A DNA stretch of 17,064 nt. It comes from Clostridia bacterium. GTDB taxonomy: Bacteria; Bacillota_A; Clostridia; Oscillospirales; SIG627. This document shows, piece by piece, positions 16,501 through 17,064 of the stretch (position 1 is its first letter; the number at the start of each line of letters is the position of its first letter). The notes under the pieces were generated by a model. It searched no databases. It was not told where the DNA came from and was given only the letters and a program-made list of their open reading frames with translations. Position numbers and translations under genes: made by a program. The stretch lies in assembly GCA_017508505.1 (NCBI GenBank), contig JAFVYT010000084.1, positions 1 through 17,064 on the forward strand, written 5' to 3'.

Positions 16501-16920
16501 GAAATCGGCACCAACGCTCTCGAGGAGGTCAGCACCGTAGACGGCAAATTTGCCTTTACGTCTCTTACCTTTGACGAGCTTAATGAGGCAGGCACCTACT
16601 ACTTTGCCATCCGGGAGCTCATCCCCGCAGGAGTCGATTCCGATTATGTGCTGAACGGCGTCAAGTACGACCCTGCCGTCTTCTATGCACAGGTAACCGT
16701 GACCGACAAGGGAGACGGAACCTTCGGAGTGGACGTGCAGTACAGCACCGAGACCGAGGCGGCGGAAAAGCCCGTCTTTGCCAATAAGACCGTTAAGGAG
16801 GAGGCACCTCCTCAGACCTCCGATCGTACGGATCTTGCTCTCTGGTATGCACTCCTCTTCGTTTCCGGCACCGCGCTCTTTGCCATTCCTCTGATTGCAA
16901 GGAAGAAAAGAGAGCACTAA
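10507..16920 (+). CDS. Giant wall-anchored VWA adhesin with tandem isopeptide domains
   Basis: About 2137 residues. The ATG at 10507 follows AAAGGAG by about 7 nt and starts a clear signal peptide (basic KKNLTKR, hydrophobic core, cleavage near FVSAAA at about residue 31). The frame is open further upstream, but without a ribosome binding site. A von Willebrand A domain (about 133-460) has the MIDAS residues DLSQS (Asp142, Ser144, Ser146), a Thr in GGTYIQSG (about 247) and Asp291 in MSDGQ. A less recognisable beta-rich region follows (about 460-880). Two CnaB/SpaA-like domains end in EFRN (Asn1002) and FTNTY (Asn1120). Seven pilin-type isopeptide domains run from about 1131 to 2095. The tail has PPQTSD (2101-2106), a membrane span and RKKREH, a cell-wall sorting signal of variant form. 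The likely role is a rigid stalk presenting the VWA head for attachment to host or matrix; the ligand is unknown. No sortase or pilin gene is visible, because an IS30 element follows directly. Confidence 0.92.
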   Translation: MKKNLTKRLVSLLLCATMLLGLFPASFVSAAAGDSGTISTVNGAAGSKLVDPSNLHGWKEFFGADFLNTQNAGGVWADKSVFLSAADFKEKMNKGESITGNAAYQNLSVDADNFLVSLSAIAATKEITGYSAIPTDTVFVLDLSQSMDRGQYVPTMVAAANDAIDTLLSLNLHNRISVVLYSGRSTTGSSNLSHATVLLPLDRYTKTGNGYVYCGGSASETTVSVAPGVRNAKGQQVTGSKTTQGGTYIQSGLYLAYGEFEKAYKNGTTVIESDLIQGGTKRMPVIALMSDGQPTAATDQYSTFTRSSNSVGGVTNYGDGTANTNTITFLTQLTAKWVKESVSDWYENDALFYTLYLKGANDSSENPTLKPSSSGTTLDTWWKSYLNAADGANVSFRVSQNSSFSIVRDSVVDQVPAVNPATEAYNLDWQAAQNYVNKAFNATNATAFRNAFKDIVQTIIAQSRYYPTMIQGKDNTSSGYITIEDPIGAFMEVKEIEGIDIGGHLFTGEALVQMMLDNEFGSRDEYTENGRLLIEAIMERVGVTEPVAIALAEEAWAHGQLGYDAVTRKYSNYIGWYADKDNRYVGFWHDGHTIADVPAGATQIMKSYGFYGVIDESISDSNIQGTDMMHVAVRVAVDLATGQQEVTLGIPAALIPLVLYEVTVNANRIDAATEASMKVTGATHPIRLLFEVGLRDDINELTVDSIVSGTDHYHTDVNGNFVFYTNRWGDNHGVEGGTLVHPDPTAHTASISHYNPSTMNERYYYNQDSAIYTDTNGTRYTGNTAPTGDGYYHLEYIFRATQNGGPAEIVKNYRRITVQSIAHAEKNADANTWYIPGGTMRYDITAYEFPKTENTTGTLGFIVDTDIPGYSEGKYEVYELHGNNGRLVLGQTTGIELTKKIAVVVPGTETEDFVLNVAFAAPAGTVLPETVKVSYDRRTYVEMDIDDVSVTLDANQSAWIFGLPAGVTYTVTEENHEDYEPAAPTVSGTVVDGKITPVEFRNVAKELGRVVITKKVEHPFENKQFPANTTFDFIATLTDENGNPVASADVSTSAGIQTTSAQGQFSFRLADGQSLAINALPDGTNVSVEEVNLPGYFTVSQAVQSVKSEYNTVKEMTFTNTYTPAAVYGSDVKISGTKLLDGREWQDFDAYRFSLQYWNGVSWQTLAGGQDAEATKADPTFNLSDVIAGFVFDREGSYRFWIVEEEGDLGGVRYDSSVREFVVNVEDDWSGAYRITSVEASTNRVRVSSTTLNGTTEYTVETDFTNVYEAKSTFTDLSGTKTLSGDKLESYVGENGFAFELYSASLKGGTVSEDALVYTAHLDEEGKLSFDHNYIGHLLFDRVGTYYFIIREAQNGRDPLMVFDETYYEVKVTVTDNLVGGLVAETEVIRVSGNTRTAVQADEIDFANTRLPDPVFAVIPGLKAYNLALTDGMFTFDLYRASLSGNTYTPEGSALLSAQNAADGSFTLKDSASSEILKFTEAGDYHFAVTERLPSGVTAAAPTANGITYDTTVYGITVRVTESVVNGRSTLSYTLLVNGTAGGSVSFENRYDASAAGDLVLQGEKTLDGKTSGTEVFSFELCEARVNGNDVTVGAQLDVASPVNGTFTFKPLSYTSLSDVGTYYYVIREVIPAAVDTNLTLKGITYDASEYLVKVVVSDNGDGTLSVVHTVTKNGASAEIAFANTYSITASSDVVIGGEKIAKHFTLKDGDFSFDLYHATVNGNDVTLGSKIESKTNANGAFSFTPITYDSLSDVGTHYYVVKESLPIAAGAGGVAEGISYDRSEFLVKVVVSDNGDGTLSVVRTVTKNGVAAEIRFENEYGITTPGAITVSGEKTLTDKTLADGVYTFELYKATVDAQGKVETVGAALDTKKNLDGKFTFDAITFDSLSDVGVHYFAVKESVPAAATSDGVLAGVKYDTRLYLVAVTVTDNGDGTLGVTSKTTLDGADATIRFENKYGVMTPATVTLEGEKTLDGKAPKDGEFKFALYSASKRGNQLEIGTNALEEVSTVDGKFAFTSLTFDELNEAGTYYFAIRELIPAGVDSDYVLNGVKYDPAVFYAQVTVTDKGDGTFGVDVQYSTETEAAEKPVFANKTVKEEAPPQTSDRTDLALWYALLFVSGTALFAIPLIARKKREH
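13897..16785 (+). repeat. Seven tandem pilin-type isopeptide domain repeats
   Basis: Each repeat opens with a G-x-K strand; the lysines are 1138, 1281, 1423, 1565, 1700, 1835 and 1972. Each closes with F-x-N; the asparagines are 1266, 1408, 1549, 1684, 1819, 1956 and 2093. Each also has a Glu in a Y/F-x-V/I-x-E-type strand (for example YYVIRE with Glu1629). Lys-to-Asn distances are 119-128 residues. This is the Lys-Glu-Asn arrangement of Spy0128-like pilin domains, which form intramolecular Lys-Asn bonds. Repeats 4 and 5 are the most alike at the DNA level, exactly 405 nt apart over their best-matching segment. Confidence 0.85.
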
Positions 16921-16938
16921 GCTAGATGAATTGTCAAA

Positions 16939-17064
16939 CTAAGTGCAACACTCTGCAAGACAAAGATCAAACAAATCAATAGGTTTTTTAAAGCCTAACA
17001 CTTTCTTGGGCCTGGCGTTGATCAACGCCAGGTTCTTTTTTAATGTTGTAGGACTAACTCTGGA
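16939..17064 (-). CDS. IS30-family transposase, C-terminal part (partial)
   Basis: Read on the minus strand from the right edge, 41 codons and a TAG stop are open. The protein contains LINARPKKVLGF, the C-terminal signature of IS30-family DDE transposases (typically N-x-RPRKxLG/DW/F), followed by KKPIDLFDLCLAECCT. The end of the gene runs almost to the element's end, as is usual in this family. The catalytic core lies outside the window, so completeness is unknown. The minus-strand orientation makes it convergent with the adhesin, 18 nt away. Confidence 0.75.
   Translation of the reverse strand, partial: SRVSPTTLKKNLALINARPKKVLGFKKPIDLFDLCLAECCT
17011..17041 (+). terminator. Terminator for the adhesin, antisense within the transposase gene
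   Basis: CCTGGCGTT (17011-17019) pairs perfectly with AACGCCAGG (17024-17032) around GATC and is followed by TTCTTTTTT on the plus strand. The same bases encode KKNLALINAR of the transposase on the minus strand. With no other hairpin between the adhesin stop and this point, it is the likely end of the adhesin mRNA. Confidence 0.75.

Larger units (their letters stand above)
16921..17064 (-). mobile_element. IS30-family insertion sequence, one end only
   Basis: The window ends inside the element. The transposase C-terminus is readable from the right edge to a stop at 16939, and the outer end must lie between the adhesin stop (16920) and about 16939. The AT-rich sequence around 16926-16950, with TTGTCAAACTAAGTGCAAC, is the expected place for the terminal inverted repeat. 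The other end is outside the window, so neither the inverted repeat nor a target duplication can be confirmed. Confidence 0.65.

Overview
The window looks like chromosomal DNA from a GC-rich, Gram-positive anaerobe of the Clostridia (Oscillospiraceae-like). This is inferred from the gene families: a SpoVB-type flippase, a HemZ radical-SAM protein beside rel and dtd, an ECF vitamin transporter S component, a ferredoxin-type aldo/keto reductase, and a VWA/isopeptide-domain wall protein. AT-rich intergenic regions carry clear sigma-A-type promoters and intrinsic terminators. No species can be named from the sequence.

Layout. Bases 1-250 hold no convincing gene, only a terminator hairpin. Bases ~285-815 form an apparently non-coding transcription unit with its own promoter and terminator. 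It is built from repeated GGAGGTACGGTCC-like boxes alternating with small CCGA/TCGG hairpins; I do not recognise it. Bases 818-2180 are a vitamin B12 uptake unit: promoter, cobalamin riboswitch, terminator, a lipoprotein with a DUF4430 (transcobalamin-like) domain, and a membrane protein resembling an ECF S component.

Bases 2184-8926 are a tightly packed minus-strand operon with the order rel - dtd - hemZ - P-loop (uridine-kinase-like) kinase - SpoVB/MurJ-like flippase. Four-base or one-base overlaps join most of the genes. The rel gene, encoding the (p)ppGpp synthetase/hydrolase, is split by a 2-nt frameshift in a GAGAGA run inside its HD hydrolase domain. This is either a real mutation or an assembly error.

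Bases 8950-10239 hold a minus-strand aldo/keto reductase with two 4Fe-4S motifs, flanked by its own promoter and terminator. Divergent from it, bases 10283-16920 encode a secreted wall-anchored protein of about 2137 residues. It has a signal peptide, a VWA domain with a MIDAS motif, two CnaB-like domains, seven tandem pilin-type isopeptide domains with a conserved Lys/Glu/Asn triad, and a variant sorting signal (PPQTSD). The window ends inside an IS30-family element whose transposase C-terminus begins 18 nt after the adhesin stop codon, on the opposite strand. The antisense side of that transposase gene contains a strong terminator that would end adhesin transcription.
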